A DNA stretch of 64,000 bases, taken from positions 1 through 64,000 of the forward strand of contig NZ_LQPW01000019.1 in assembly GCF_002116635.1 (NCBI RefSeq). Direction: 5' to 3'. A program made the translations under genes and the position numbers. Positions 18,754 through 27,230 of this stretch are shown one piece after another (the first letter of the stretch is position 1; the number at the start of each line of letters is the position of its first letter). Below the pieces are notes generated by a model, which was given only the letters and a program-made list of their open reading frames with translations, made no database searches and was not told the origin of the DNA. Source of the stretch: Mycobacterium szulgai (GTDB lineage: Bacteria > Actinomycetota > Actinomycetes > Mycobacteriales > Mycobacteriaceae).

Positions 18754-19277
18754 ACGAGATATCGCGCGTCGCGCAAGGGATGCTTGAAGAGGCAGGCGTG
18801 ACAGAACCTGCGGTGCCCGTCGAGGACCTTGCACGTATGGCCGGTGCGGTTGTTAGCTATCAGCCGTTTGATTCAGTGGACATATCCGGTCTGCTCTACC
18901 GCTCCGCCAATGCCGCTCCTGTCATTGGCGTGAACAGCGCCAACGCAAAGGTGAGGCAACGTTTCACAATCGCTCATGAGCTTGGGCACATGCAATTTCA
19001 CAAAGGGCACAGCCTAATCTTGGAGCGCCAGATGCACGTTAACTTCAGAGATACGACGAGCGCCACAACCACGAGTCAAGAAGAAGCTGAAGCGAACCAG
19101 TTCGCGGCTGAACTCTTGATGCCTCGCGATTTCCTCGAACGTGCGCTGAAGTCGCTCCTCGCAGGTAGACCGCTAGCTGACGCGGCAATCGTCTCGAAAC
19201 TGGCGAATCGATTTGAAGTTTCACGTCAAGCTATGGAATATCGGCTAGCCAGTCTCGGCCTGCTGACGCCCTCCTGA
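18750..19277 (+). CDS. ImmA/IrrE-family metallo-endopeptidase
   Basis: A 175-residue zinc protease. The motif FTIAHELGHMQFHKG carries the HEXXH zinc site, and EANQFAAELLMPRDF carries the third ligand Glu and the family signature. The C-terminal SKLANRFEVSRQAMEYRL is the usual helical end of ImmA proteins. It starts at GTG, overlapping xre. Family members inactivate a partner Xre repressor after DNA damage or another signal. Here the pair would release the divergent DISARM-like operon or excision functions. A toxin-antitoxin role, as in COG2856 pairs, is the main alternative. Confidence 0.9.
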   Translation: MNEISRVAQGMLEEAGVTEPAVPVEDLARMAGAVVSYQPFDSVDISGLLYRSANAAPVIGVNSANAKVRQRFTIAHELGHMQFHKGHSLILERQMHVNFRDTTSATTTSQEEAEANQFAAELLMPRDFLERALKSLLAGRPLADAAIVSKLANRFEVSRQAMEYRLASLGLLTPS

Positions 19278-19595
19278 GTCCAGGGCCTCTCGGGGGCGAG
19301 CGCGGTGGCGCCCTCTTGCCGAGAATAGGACGCGCTGGCTGTGCTCGAAGAGGAATCGACCCGCTACGGGCGGTCCGTGAGCGCAAGATTAGGGAACAAC
19401 ACTCAGTGAAACTGCCTCAAATCAGTGCGACAGCGCGGGTGCCGTGAGGTGTCAAAACCCGCGTTGAACTGCGCTTTTGAGATCAGACGGACATAACATC
19501 GCTGCTATTTCGGTGGTTGATGTGTGCGCGTCTTGGCCGTAACATGTATGCCACGGAGGTAGGAGCTGTGGAAGTGCAAATGGAGGGAGAGGATC
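19278..19595. other. Intergenic region with an integration-remnant motif
   Basis: About 320 bases without a convincing gene. At 19391-19432 it contains AGGGAACAAC followed by a CAAATCAGTGCGAC block. This resembles sequences beside the att site at 32.2 kb and at 30.4 kb, and suggests an old element boundary. Confidence 0.4.
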
Positions 19596-19934
19596 ATGGC
19601 TACTTCACTTGACGCCCTGTTGGCGGATAGGCTCCGTGACCCGGAGTTTGCGCGACACCACGCAGTCGAAACGGCACGGATCGCCGCGATTGACGCCGTG
19701 ATCAACCAGCTCGACGAGCTACGAGAGGCGTCGGGCTTGACTAAAGCTGGGTTAGCTCGGGCCATAGGGTCGGAACCGAGCGTGGTGCGGCGACTTTTAT
19801 CAGCCCAAGCTGTCAACCCGACTCTGGCCACTGTTGCAGAGGTCGCCGCCGCTCTTGGTATGAAGGTGACGTTGCAGCCGATGTCTAAAGAGGAGCGCAA
19901 GCGCATTACCGAGCCGATGCGCGCCTCTGCATAA
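19596..19934 (+). CDS. Xre-family antitoxin-like protein
   Basis: A 112-residue protein of the HigA type: an N-terminal helical part (DALLADRLRDPEFARHH), then an HTH (LTKAGLARAIGSEPSVVRRLL) and ATVAEVAAALGMKVTLQP. GGGAGAGG precedes the ATG. No toxin gene lies upstream on the same strand. The nearest candidate is the HigB-like gene that converges on it, with 20 bases between the stop codons. The two may form a pair in an unusual convergent layout, or this may be an orphan antitoxin left after loss of its partner. Confidence 0.7.
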   Translation: MATSLDALLADRLRDPEFARHHAVETARIAAIDAVINQLDELREASGLTKAGLARAIGSEPSVVRRLLSAQAVNPTLATVAEVAAALGMKVTLQPMSKEERKRITEPMRASA

Positions 19935-19954
19935 CCTCCCCGGTCGCCTCGTAG

Positions 19955-20425
19955 CTAGAGGTGCGACCGGGGGTTGCGGGCAAAATATTCATTTCCAAGA
20001 TCGCGGATGTCTGAGTAGTCGCTCTCGCTGAATACCGTTCGAATGGGCTTGCTCATGCCTGCAATCACAACAAGCAACGGACGGTCTGCGCCTTCGGCGT
20101 TGTAGTCGAGCCGGCAGAAAAGCCGATAATGCATGCGAGGCTTGGACCCGTCCACGCGTACCTCAAACCAGCCTGTCATGCTCCCGTGCATCGCTTCCCA
20201 GTGGCCGCCACCTGCGAAACGCATGGGAGGTGCGGCAGCCACTGCCTGAAGAACCGCGTACATAGTCGCCTCGACCTTGGTCGGGCAGCCTGAGATGAAT
20301 TCGTATCCGGGAGCGGTCTCCCCTGGGTCGTCATCGGGATGCCTCTTGAAGAACACCACGAGGTGCGGGTCGCGAGGTGACGCACTGCGCGGCGCCGCTT
20401 TAGCCCTTTTCGCCCCCTTGCTCAC
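19955..20425 (-). CDS. HigB/RelE-like toxin (putative)
   Basis: A 156-residue basic protein. The C-terminal two thirds look like a RelE-superfamily mRNA interferase of the phage Gp49/HigB kind: GHWEAMHGSMTGWFEVRV, HYRLFCRLDYN, LLVVIAGMSKPIRTVFSE and DIRDLGNEYFARNP. I start it at the GTG beginning MSKGAKRAKAAP, since longer in-frame starts cross the integrase remnant. It converges on the Xre gene. A phage- or element-borne growth regulator is likely. Catalytic residues are not certain from sequence, so toxicity is an inference. Confidence 0.55.
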   Translation of the reverse strand: MSKGAKRAKAAPRSASPRDPHLVVFFKRHPDDDPGETAPGYEFISGCPTKVEATMYAVLQAVAAAPPMRFAGGGHWEAMHGSMTGWFEVRVDGSKPRMHYRLFCRLDYNAEGADRPLLVVIAGMSKPIRTVFSESDYSDIRDLGNEYFARNPRSHL

Positions 20426-20461
20426 ACAAGCAGATCGTACGGACGAAGCCGCTATCAACGG

Positions 20462-20710
20462 ATGCAAACGCCCACCAGGATCGCCCCGGGTCGGCGGCAC
20501 TCCGAAGGTTCTGCGACTTGTCACGGCGTTATCGCCACTCGGCGGCAGGTATCCAAGTGGCTGGGGCATTCCAGTTTCGTACTGACGCTGACCACCTACG
20601 CGGACTACGTCAGAGAGGACGACACAGCACCGCCGAAGTTTGACCGCCCGGTTGCTAACCATCGCGACAACGTTGTCGGCCTCGAGCGGCGGAAGCGGGG
20701 TTCGGCGTAG
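20462..20710 (+). pseudogene. C-terminal remnant of a tyrosine integrase
   Basis: The segment VSKWLGHSSFVLTLTTYADY matches the last catalytic block of tyrosine recombinases (the GHSS box followed by the nucleophilic Tyr). No catalytic Arg or N-terminal domain precedes it. The remnant lies on the strand opposite the element's own integrase and differs in sequence from it, so it marks a separate, decayed integration. Confidence 0.6.
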
Positions 20711-20744
20711 CAAAAGGGACTCGGTTGTGTGACCATGACGTCCT

Positions 20745-22847
20745 GTGACTGACGCCGAGAGCACTGACCCGTCACCAATCCCTCTCTGGACAGATGACGC
20801 ACTCGACTCGCAGTTAGAGGACCGTCTTGACCGCAAACGATTCGCAGATATGGTGGCAGATCGTATCAATGCTTGTACCCCGGGTCAGAAAAGCACCGTT
20901 TTCGGCCTGGTGGGCCCGTGGGGTAGTGGGAAAACTTCGTTAATCAAATTCATACTAGACAATCTGACTGATAACTGGAAGATCGCGAACTTTTCGCCAT
21001 GGGCTTCCGATAATGCAACTGGCCTGCAATTGGAATTTCTTTCGGCCCTGGCGTCGCTTCTCGAAGGAAACGACGAAAAGGCTCGTAACGCTAAGGATTC
21101 CCTCAAAAAGTACGCCGCGGCATTTTCGCCTCTGCTTGGTGCAATCCCGGTAGTCGGATCTGGCGTATCTGGCGCCGCCAAGAGTCTTTTAGATTTGACT
21201 AATACACCGTGGCATAAGCAGTTTGAGGACGTATCCAAGACACTGGAATCTCTCGGTTCCCGAGTATTGCTGGTAGCTGACGATATTGACCGACTCGATG
21301 CCGACGAACTACTCGCCCTCTTGAAAGTTGTCCGGCTCTTGGGGAGATTCCCCAATGTCCATTATCTAATCGCTTATGATCACGCAACAGTCGAAAAACT
21401 CTTAGAGACCCGCGCCCTGGGCAGACGGTCTTCAGTATTCATGGAGAAGATTGTCCAATACCCCTTCGAAGTACCGCCCATTGCCCCCGTAATCCAGCGC
21501 CGGTTGTTATCGGAAGCGATTGTCAAATTCATAACACTGCACAACATCCGGTTAAAAGATTCGCAAGCTGAACGCTTTTCGGAGTTTATCGGCGTGCTCG
21601 CGCCTGCATTTGTGACGCCCAGAGCTCAAAATCGTTTCGGAGAACAGCTCTTGTCCTTCGGCGGCATGTTGGATTTTGAAGAAATTGATGTAGTCGATTT
21701 CGTAGCGCTTAGCTTTCTTCGTGTTTTCTACCATGGCATTTACGATCGTATCCAAGCGTGGAAGAGCGCCCTGCAGTCCGGAAAAGAGTTGGTTGGCTAC
21801 ACTTCGTCAGATATCAGTGACGGAGAATGGATTAGGCGCATTCGGGACGCGGTCGATCTTGACGATGACGTCATCGTCGTCAAGCGCGTATTGGCAGGAC
21901 TGTTTCCGGGCATCAGATCGGACATGCTGTACGCGAGAGCTCACCCCCGCTCTTTATCCGACGACGACTATTTTCATCGGTATTTCTTATTCGGCATTCC
22001 CGAGAACGATATTCAAGACCAACTTATTAAGTCGGCTATTACCAATATCGTTGTAGACAATGCGACAGATCCTGGTGTGCTGCGCTACAGCGAGATTCTC
22101 GATGGCGAAAATGATCAATTAGCGGCGCTGGGGTACGAAAAAGGACAAAAGCTTCGAGCTGATGTATGGGTAGGCGCTAGCCTCAGTTTGGTAGTATTTC
22201 TATTCGATCGAATAAAGGCGCTTCCGGAGGAGGTGCCTTCATTCGATTCGGGTGAGCGTGTTCTATGGAGATGGGTTGCGACGGAAACACTCGAGTCGCT
22301 AATCTCCGGCGAATTGACTGCAGAGAGCATCTTCGCTAGCGGCCTCTCCGAATATCATGTACTAATGCTTGTAGGTCGGATGATGGCCGCAGAGAGCCGC
22401 CACTCGGATGACCGGATGGCCCGTGCGTTGGAAGGATTTTCGGGAATTTATCGCGATCGCCTTATGAATGACCTAGATTCTGTACTTGATTCAAATCTGG
22501 ATTTCAACTCAATCGTATCTGTCATATCGAGGTTGAGTACCGACAAGAACTTCCACGAGCTTGGTGACACTTTGATAAGTAGTGGTGAGCCTGATCAATT
22601 GGATCGAGTCGCCCAGGCGATGGTGACTGTGAACCGATGGCGAGGTAGTGACGGAACGTCGGACGAGCTTGTCTTCAACTCTGACACTCTAGAACGCGTC
22701 TTCAAGCCTGAAGCGGTCATCGAACTGGCTGGACGCCTGCCCGTTGCGCCGCCAGTTCTGTCGATCGAGAAATTGGACACCTCATCCGAAAACCGGGCCT
22801 TCTTGGCGCGCGCAGCCGTGAAGTCCATAGCAGGAACGCCGTCGTAA
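20745..22847 (+). CDS. KAP-family P-loop NTPase
   Basis: A 700-residue NTPase. Walker A is GLVGPWGSGKTSLIKF (about residues 52-67). A hydrophobic glycine-rich segment (SPLLGAIPVVGSGVSG, about 125-140) sits between the boxes, as in KAP proteins, which insert membrane helices there. Walker B is LLVADDIDRLDADEL. The C-terminal half is helical and unassigned. It starts at GTG with no strong ribosome site. The DNA is clearly more AT-rich than its neighbours, with codons such as TTA and AGA, which supports recent acquisition. KAP NTPases occur in anti-phage and membrane-associated systems, but no partner is adjacent and no function can be assigned. Confidence 0.82.
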   Translation: MTDAESTDPSPIPLWTDDALDSQLEDRLDRKRFADMVADRINACTPGQKSTVFGLVGPWGSGKTSLIKFILDNLTDNWKIANFSPWASDNATGLQLEFLSALASLLEGNDEKARNAKDSLKKYAAAFSPLLGAIPVVGSGVSGAAKSLLDLTNTPWHKQFEDVSKTLESLGSRVLLVADDIDRLDADELLALLKVVRLLGRFPNVHYLIAYDHATVEKLLETRALGRRSSVFMEKIVQYPFEVPPIAPVIQRRLLSEAIVKFITLHNIRLKDSQAERFSEFIGVLAPAFVTPRAQNRFGEQLLSFGGMLDFEEIDVVDFVALSFLRVFYHGIYDRIQAWKSALQSGKELVGYTSSDISDGEWIRRIRDAVDLDDDVIVVKRVLAGLFPGIRSDMLYARAHPRSLSDDDYFHRYFLFGIPENDIQDQLIKSAITNIVVDNATDPGVLRYSEILDGENDQLAALGYEKGQKLRADVWVGASLSLVVFLFDRIKALPEEVPSFDSGERVLWRWVATETLESLISGELTAESIFASGLSEYHVLMLVGRMMAAESRHSDDRMARALEGFSGIYRDRLMNDLDSVLDSNLDFNSIVSVISRLSTDKNFHELGDTLISSGEPDQLDRVAQAMVTVNRWRGSDGTSDELVFNSDTLERVFKPEAVIELAGRLPVAPPVLSIEKLDTSSENRAFLARAAVKSIAGTPS

Positions 22848-22912
22848 GTGCTGCGGCAAGCGCGCCCGCACGAAGTAGTCACCGTACCGAGTCCTCGCTA
22901 AGCAACGCCGGC

Positions 22913-23119
22913 TCACGGGCTTCCCCTGTTCCGCGGTGAGCGCCAGGCCTTGAAAGGAAACCAGCGACCGGATGACGCGATGATCCTGTGCGCCTCATCC
23001 GGTTTGAAGTGCGTGACCAGGAAGCAGTAGACGAGCCAAAGAAACCAAGCACCGAGCCGAGCGCCCAGACCGGCCATGCTTATGAGGAGAACAACGAGAT
23101 AGTAATGAGCGACCAACAT
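22913..23119 (-). CDS. Small membrane protein (putative)
   Basis: A 68-residue product with a hydrophobic N-terminal half (YYLVVLLISMAGLGARLGAW and FLWLVYCFLVTHF), enough for one or two membrane helices, and a basic C-terminus. A purine-rich GGTGAAGGG lies upstream of the ATG. It lies opposite in direction to the KAP gene. There is no family assignment, and it could be a chance reading frame. Confidence 0.35.
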   Translation of the reverse strand: MLVAHYYLVVLLISMAGLGARLGAWFLWLVYCFLVTHFKPDEAHRIIASSGRWFPFKAWRSPRNRGSP

Positions 23120-23681
23120 AGAAACCCTTCACCCCTACTCCCGACTTCCCGGCGGAGTCGCGAGCGTGGCTGGTTCCTTTGTCGTTGCGCTGTCCCAATT
23201 TGGGGATAACCATCTTGCCGGGTGGCTATCTCAGAGGCCCTGCCAACGCACCTGGCGTCAGCAGTTTGCGAAGCACCTGTCTCCGCCTCCTCGATGGTAG
23301 CGAGAGCCGTCATCGCGGCCGGGCAAGACACACCGCGTCGGTCGTTTGTCGTAATGCTTTCGCTGTTGTCCTGGTTTGCCGCGATGCGCTAGCACCCGCT
23401 GCTAGGCCCGAATTGTGATCAAAAGTTCTGGAAAACCAGGGGATAGCAGCCGCTGCCAGCGAAATTTCGGACCCAGCAGAGTTTGCTATAGAGCTAGACC
23501 TAGCGGCTCTTAGTCCGTTGGTCGACGGTTCGAGCCCAGCCCGCGCGGTCCAGCGCAGCAGGCCAGCGCGCTTGATAGTCGCAAGCGTGGCCAGAAGGTG
23601 TACCTCTCATACCGGCAGGTGTTTACCTCATAGGAGTAACTGATCTACCGCGGCGACACCCTGGGCTTCTATGTTCCGTCG
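23120..23681. other. Intergenic region with a folded-RNA-like sequence
   Basis: No convincing gene. It contains a set of nested complementary arms at 23469-23552 (GGACC/GGTCC outside, GGCTC/GAGCC and CCGT/ACGG inside). A TTCGAGC-containing segment resembles a tRNA T-loop. See the separate observation. Confidence 0.4.
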
Positions 23682-24383
23682 GTGTCTGTCGATCTTGAGA
23701 CATATGAGCGTCTCGGTGACCTCACGAAGCCATTCAAGCTGACCGCAAGAGATGAACGTCGGCAGGAGGATCGACAGCGTCTGCGTGACTCCATGCGATG
23801 TGATGTCGCGCAGCTGACGTTCGAGCAGTATCGCGCGGGGGCCCCGTGCCCTGGGTGCGGTCTTCCATATGTGGACAACGAGCCGTTCGATTTCAAGGGC
23901 ACGATGAATTTTTCCGATGCTGAAAGAGTGCGCTATGAGGCCGAGCAGTCCCGCTTCAAAGCCGCGCACGCTTCGTGCCGATCCCACCGCCACAGCATCG
24001 CCGGTTCGCTGACGATGCACTGCGGCAGGTGCTGTCCTCCGCCGCCGATGTCGCCGTCTCAACTGGATCGCATTCACGCCCTGTTGACGCCGACGCCTCC
24101 CCATGAGCTGATGGTCTGGCGGCTGCGCCTCTACTGCGGGCACACGATCGAACGGACTGCTCACCGAAGCCATCTGACCGTACATTCTGCGTTTAGCGGC
24201 TCGGTCAGATGTACCGAATGTGATTGCGACCCAGCGACCGTGATCGACGCGCGGGCCGTCGGCCTTGTTGCGGAGCCGACACGCCTCGAATCGGTTTCAG
24301 CCGTCCGAAAACCTACACGGGGAGCGCTCGAACGGCGGATCCAGGAACTCGAAGCAGAGGTGGCGCGGCTGCAAGGCAGCTAA
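23682..24383 (+). CDS. Cys-rich protein of unknown function
   Basis: A 233-residue protein with probable zinc-binding pairs CPGCGLPY, CGRCC and CTECDCDP and a C-terminal coiled coil (LERRIQELEAEVARLQ). It starts at GTG. The frame stays open and protein-like for 13 codons upstream (YRGDTLGFYVPS) to a position just after GGAG at 23633-23636, where only CTG or ATC could serve as start, so the true N-terminus may be longer. It lies 21 bases before the next gene and probably forms an operon with it. Cys-rich plus coiled-coil proteins are common in actinobacterial mobile elements. No function is known to me. Confidence 0.65.
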   Translation: MSVDLETYERLGDLTKPFKLTARDERRQEDRQRLRDSMRCDVAQLTFEQYRAGAPCPGCGLPYVDNEPFDFKGTMNFSDAERVRYEAEQSRFKAAHASCRSHRHSIAGSLTMHCGRCCPPPPMSPSQLDRIHALLTPTPPHELMVWRLRLYCGHTIERTAHRSHLTVHSAFSGSVRCTECDCDPATVIDARAVGLVAEPTRLESVSAVRKPTRGALERRIQELEAEVARLQGS

Positions 24384-24404
24384 GAGCGTCCGACGATTTC
24401 CGAC

Positions 24405-25832
24405 GTGGCATTCGATACTCCGCTCAATCATCGCCAGCTCGAAGTTCTGCGTTGGATCAGCGATGGCTGTCCCGATGGGCGGTGGACAGATTTCATTTTC
24501 AAGACCACAGCAGCCGCTCTGGTTTCGCGCCGCCTTGTGACGGTATCGAAGCGAGGCGGCGTCTGGAGTGCCGCCCTCCTCCCCGCCGGCGAGCATTATT
24601 TGACGAAAGGCCAGTACCCGCAAGGTCACTGGGCCAAGCGGCCTCGCAGGCCCCAGATGGATCTCGATACACCGGCCAAACCGGCCGCAGTCGCTGAGCG
24701 GCCGGTCGATCCGCGGCGTCAAAGTCCGTCATCAGTGCAGTCAACTAAGCAACTCCACAGTCCGGCACGGGAACTGCTCGCTGAAGTGATCGCCGCCGGC
24801 GGGGAAGTCCAGCGCGAGTCCAAAGAAGGGCGGCGGCCGTACGCATTGTTGGCAGCCGCAATCAACCGCCACAAGCTTGCGCCCGAAGGCAAGCAATTGA
24901 CCGTCGAGATGGGCCGCCGGTGGGAAATCTCGGTGATCCGCCTGGAGGACGCGCCATATTGGCGGACGACGCCCGCGCCCGAGGTCGTTCAAGCGGTGCG
25001 CATCGGCAGATGGCACCCAGCCCTCGCGGGCCTCCACGAGCGGGACTTCATGACGATGTCGATCGCGTCGGAACGCCGAATGCTGCGCATCCTGCAAGCG
25101 CTCGCAGTGGAGGCTGACGCTCGAGGACATCGCGTGGAACCCGCCAATCCGCCGCGGCGTTATCACTATCGACATTCTGAAGCCGGCCATGTTGCGATCA
25201 AGATTCGCGGCTACCGCCACACGATCGGCGTCTGGCAAAAGTACCGCGAGGTGCCGCCCCCGCGTTGGGGGAAGTCGCCGAAGCGGCCCGATGCCGCGGC
25301 GGGGGATTCCCTTGCTGTCGGGCTTATCTGGGAGTCTGGCGGTAGTTCGGGCGTCAGTGAGTCGTGGTCGGATTCGCCTGCCAAGCGAACGCGGGTTGAG
25401 AACTTCCTACCGACGATTTTGTGGGAGATTGAGCGGCGGTCCGAACAGGCCGAGCGTCGCCGCGAACAAGAAAGACTGGCTGCGCTTGAGCGCGAAAGAC
25501 TGCAGGCCGAAGCCGAGCGCCGCGCGCTCGTTTTGCATATTGAGAATGTGCGAGCAGAGGTGCTGCGCGAGCAGCACGCGCGGTGGCGCGAGGGATTCCA
25601 GCTCCGCGAGTACATCGCTGCGATGGATCGCGTCATCGAGCGGTTACCAGACGATGTCGACCGGGCTGCCGCATCGGAATGGCGCGGATGGTGCCAAGAA
25701 TACGTGGACAGCGTGCTCGATCCGCTTGGCCGGCCGCTCGCGATGCCCGAGATTCGGGAATGGACCCGTGACGAAAGAGATTTGTTGACAGCGCGAATAC
25801 TTGGTCAGCTGCAACGCATCTCCCGGTCCTGA
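24405..25832 (+). CDS. Element-borne protein of unknown function with coiled coil
   Basis: A 475-residue protein. Residues 1-65 look like a winged-helix segment (LNHRQLEVLRWISDGCPDGR... LVSRRLVTVSKRGG). A central mixed region has a WQKYREV patch, and a strongly charged coiled coil follows (about 350-405; RREQERLAALERERLQAEAE). The C-terminus is helical. The architecture suggests a DNA-binding or regulatory protein of the mobile element. I recognise no catalytic motif. It follows the Cys-rich gene closely on the same strand and is the last gene before the att site. Confidence 0.65.
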   Translation: MAFDTPLNHRQLEVLRWISDGCPDGRWTDFIFKTTAAALVSRRLVTVSKRGGVWSAALLPAGEHYLTKGQYPQGHWAKRPRRPQMDLDTPAKPAAVAERPVDPRRQSPSSVQSTKQLHSPARELLAEVIAAGGEVQRESKEGRRPYALLAAAINRHKLAPEGKQLTVEMGRRWEISVIRLEDAPYWRTTPAPEVVQAVRIGRWHPALAGLHERDFMTMSIASERRMLRILQALAVEADARGHRVEPANPPRRYHYRHSEAGHVAIKIRGYRHTIGVWQKYREVPPPRWGKSPKRPDAAAGDSLAVGLIWESGGSSGVSESWSDSPAKRTRVENFLPTILWEIERRSEQAERRREQERLAALERERLQAEAERRALVLHIENVRAEVLREQHARWREGFQLREYIAAMDRVIERLPDDVDRAAASEWRGWCQEYVDSVLDPLGRPLAMPEIREWTRDERDLLTARILGQLQRISRS

Positions 25833-26210
25833 CAACCTCCACTGTTGGCGAATCGGTGCAGATGGGCGAAGGAACCGGCTTCCCGCGCGTTACCGCCGCA
25901 CCGGTGGGCAACAGTGTGGCGGTGCTTGTCGGGGAGGAACGACACTCCATTGTTAATCCGCCAAATCCCGTTGAACCAACCAGAGGGCAGAGGCACGGCG
26001 CGTAAGTAAGCAGCGGCAAGGGCCCATTGCGCAAGGCCGATCAAGACCGTCTGGGGAACGACCCGGCCTGGCCAGCTTGTGAACGGATTTGTGAACGAAA
26101 CGCGACGCAATGGCTGAGATGGTGGGTAACGCGGCGTGCCGCCCGCGACCAAAGCACTTGTGTGAGCTGCAGCTACGAGACTAGCCGCACCAGGGGACAC
26201 GACGACCGGC
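25833..26210. other. Non-coding right end of the first element
   Basis: No convincing gene. At 26077-26100 two near-identical direct copies of TTGTGAACG are spaced 12-13 bases apart, about 110 bases before the att core. Similar tandem motifs lie beside the other boundaries at 30.4 and 32.06 kb and may be integrase arm sites. Confidence 0.45.
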
Positions 26211-26252
26211 TAGCTCATAACCCAGAGGTCGCAGGTTCGAATCCTGTCCCCG
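26211..26252 (+). repeat. Attachment site: 42-bp direct repeat, 3' half of a tRNA-Met
   Basis: It contains the anticodon loop CTCATAA, the anticodon-stem strand CCCAG, the T-arm GCAGGTTCGAATCCTG and the start of the acceptor strand. The next bases complete CCCCGCTACCA, giving a CCA end. The upstream bases do not supply a D-arm or 5' acceptor strand, so this is not a complete tRNA. It is identical to 32191-32232. Confidence 0.88.
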
Positions 26253-26287
26253 CTACCAGTGTGATGTGTCAGGACATCGGAATAGCT

Positions 26288-26320
26288 CTGAACCTGCATT
26301 TTGGGTTCAGGGCTTTTTCT
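26288..26320 (+). terminator. Rho-independent terminator
   Basis: Arms CTGAACC and GGTTCAG with a 9-base loop are followed by GGCTTTTTCTTT on the plus strand. It overlaps the 3' end of the IS481 transposase gene, which runs the other way. It lies 30 bases after the tRNA-like att core. Confidence 0.7.
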
Positions 26321-27230
26321 TTGGGCGGCCGCTGGGCAGTCCTCGGGGTTGGTAGTTCCTGGTCGGGTCGATGGTTAGCTCGCGGATCATTTCGCCGGTG
26401 GCGGCGTTGATGATCCGGACGTCGAGGTCGTGAACGAGCATCAAAACGTGGGTTCGGGCGTGGGTTCGGCCGACGCCGATGTGGTGCAGGTGGCCGGCCA
26501 GGCGCAAGGTGAGGCTGCCGGTGTTATCGACGCGGTCGCGGCGTACGCGGTTGTGGGTGTCGGTGCGTTTGCCGGGCTGGGCTTTGGGTCGGCCGCTGTA
26601 GGCGGTGGCTGGGGTGGCCTTGTGCGGCAGGGAGCGGTGCGGGCGGTGATGGTTGTATTCCTCGACGAAGGTATCGAGTTGGGCTTGTAGGTCGGCAAGT
26701 GTGGTGGCACGTGGTTGGTGGGTCAGCCAGCGTTTGAGCGTTTGGTGGAAGCGTTCTACTTTCCCGCAGGTGGTCGGATGATTGGGCGTGGAGTTGATTT
26801 GGAGCACCCCGAGTCGGTGCAGCTCGACTTCTAGGTGGTTGCGTCCGCCTTTGCCGCCGGCCAGTCGGGTGGTGAAGACCATGCCATTGTCGGTCAATGT
26901 TGAGGCCGGAACGCCGTGAGCAGCACAGGTTTTGCTGAATGCGTCCAGGACGATCGGGCCGGTGACGCGGCGGTGCGCGGTGAGGCAGAGCGCGTAGCGG
27001 GAGTGGTCGTCGATCCAGCACAGGATCTCCACATGGGTTCGGTCGGCTAGCCACCAGTGGGTGAAGTCGGCTTGCCAGCGTTCGTTGGGCAGATCGGCGG
27101 CAAAGCGGATGTAGGAAGCTTTGGGGCGTTTCTTGGGGGCGGGCGTGACCAGACCGGCCGCGCGCAGGTGCCGGATGATCGATGTGTGCAGTGGAACCCG
27201 ACGGACCATTTGTGCGTAGCCGGCGAACTG
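26307..27230 (-). pseudogene. IS481-family transposase, N-terminally truncated
   Basis: The DDE integrase core is intact: WQADFTHWWLADRTHVEIL (first Asp), LTDNGMVFTT (second Asp) and TTCGKVERFHQTLKRWL (Glu), followed by the usual tail ending GRPKKKP. Recognisable homology begins at about 27200 (HLRAAGLVTPAPKKRPKASY). The roughly 100-residue HTH region expected at the N-terminus is absent. The frame instead runs on into unrelated sequence up to 27557. It is an IS remnant beside the att site, and its right end follows the tRNA-like sequence directly. Confidence 0.82.

Noticed and set aside
26180..26258. A complete tRNA-Met gene ending CCCCGCTACCA
   Set aside because: Only the anticodon loop, T-arm and 3' acceptor strand are present. 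The preceding 35 bases do not form a D-arm or a complementary 5' acceptor strand.
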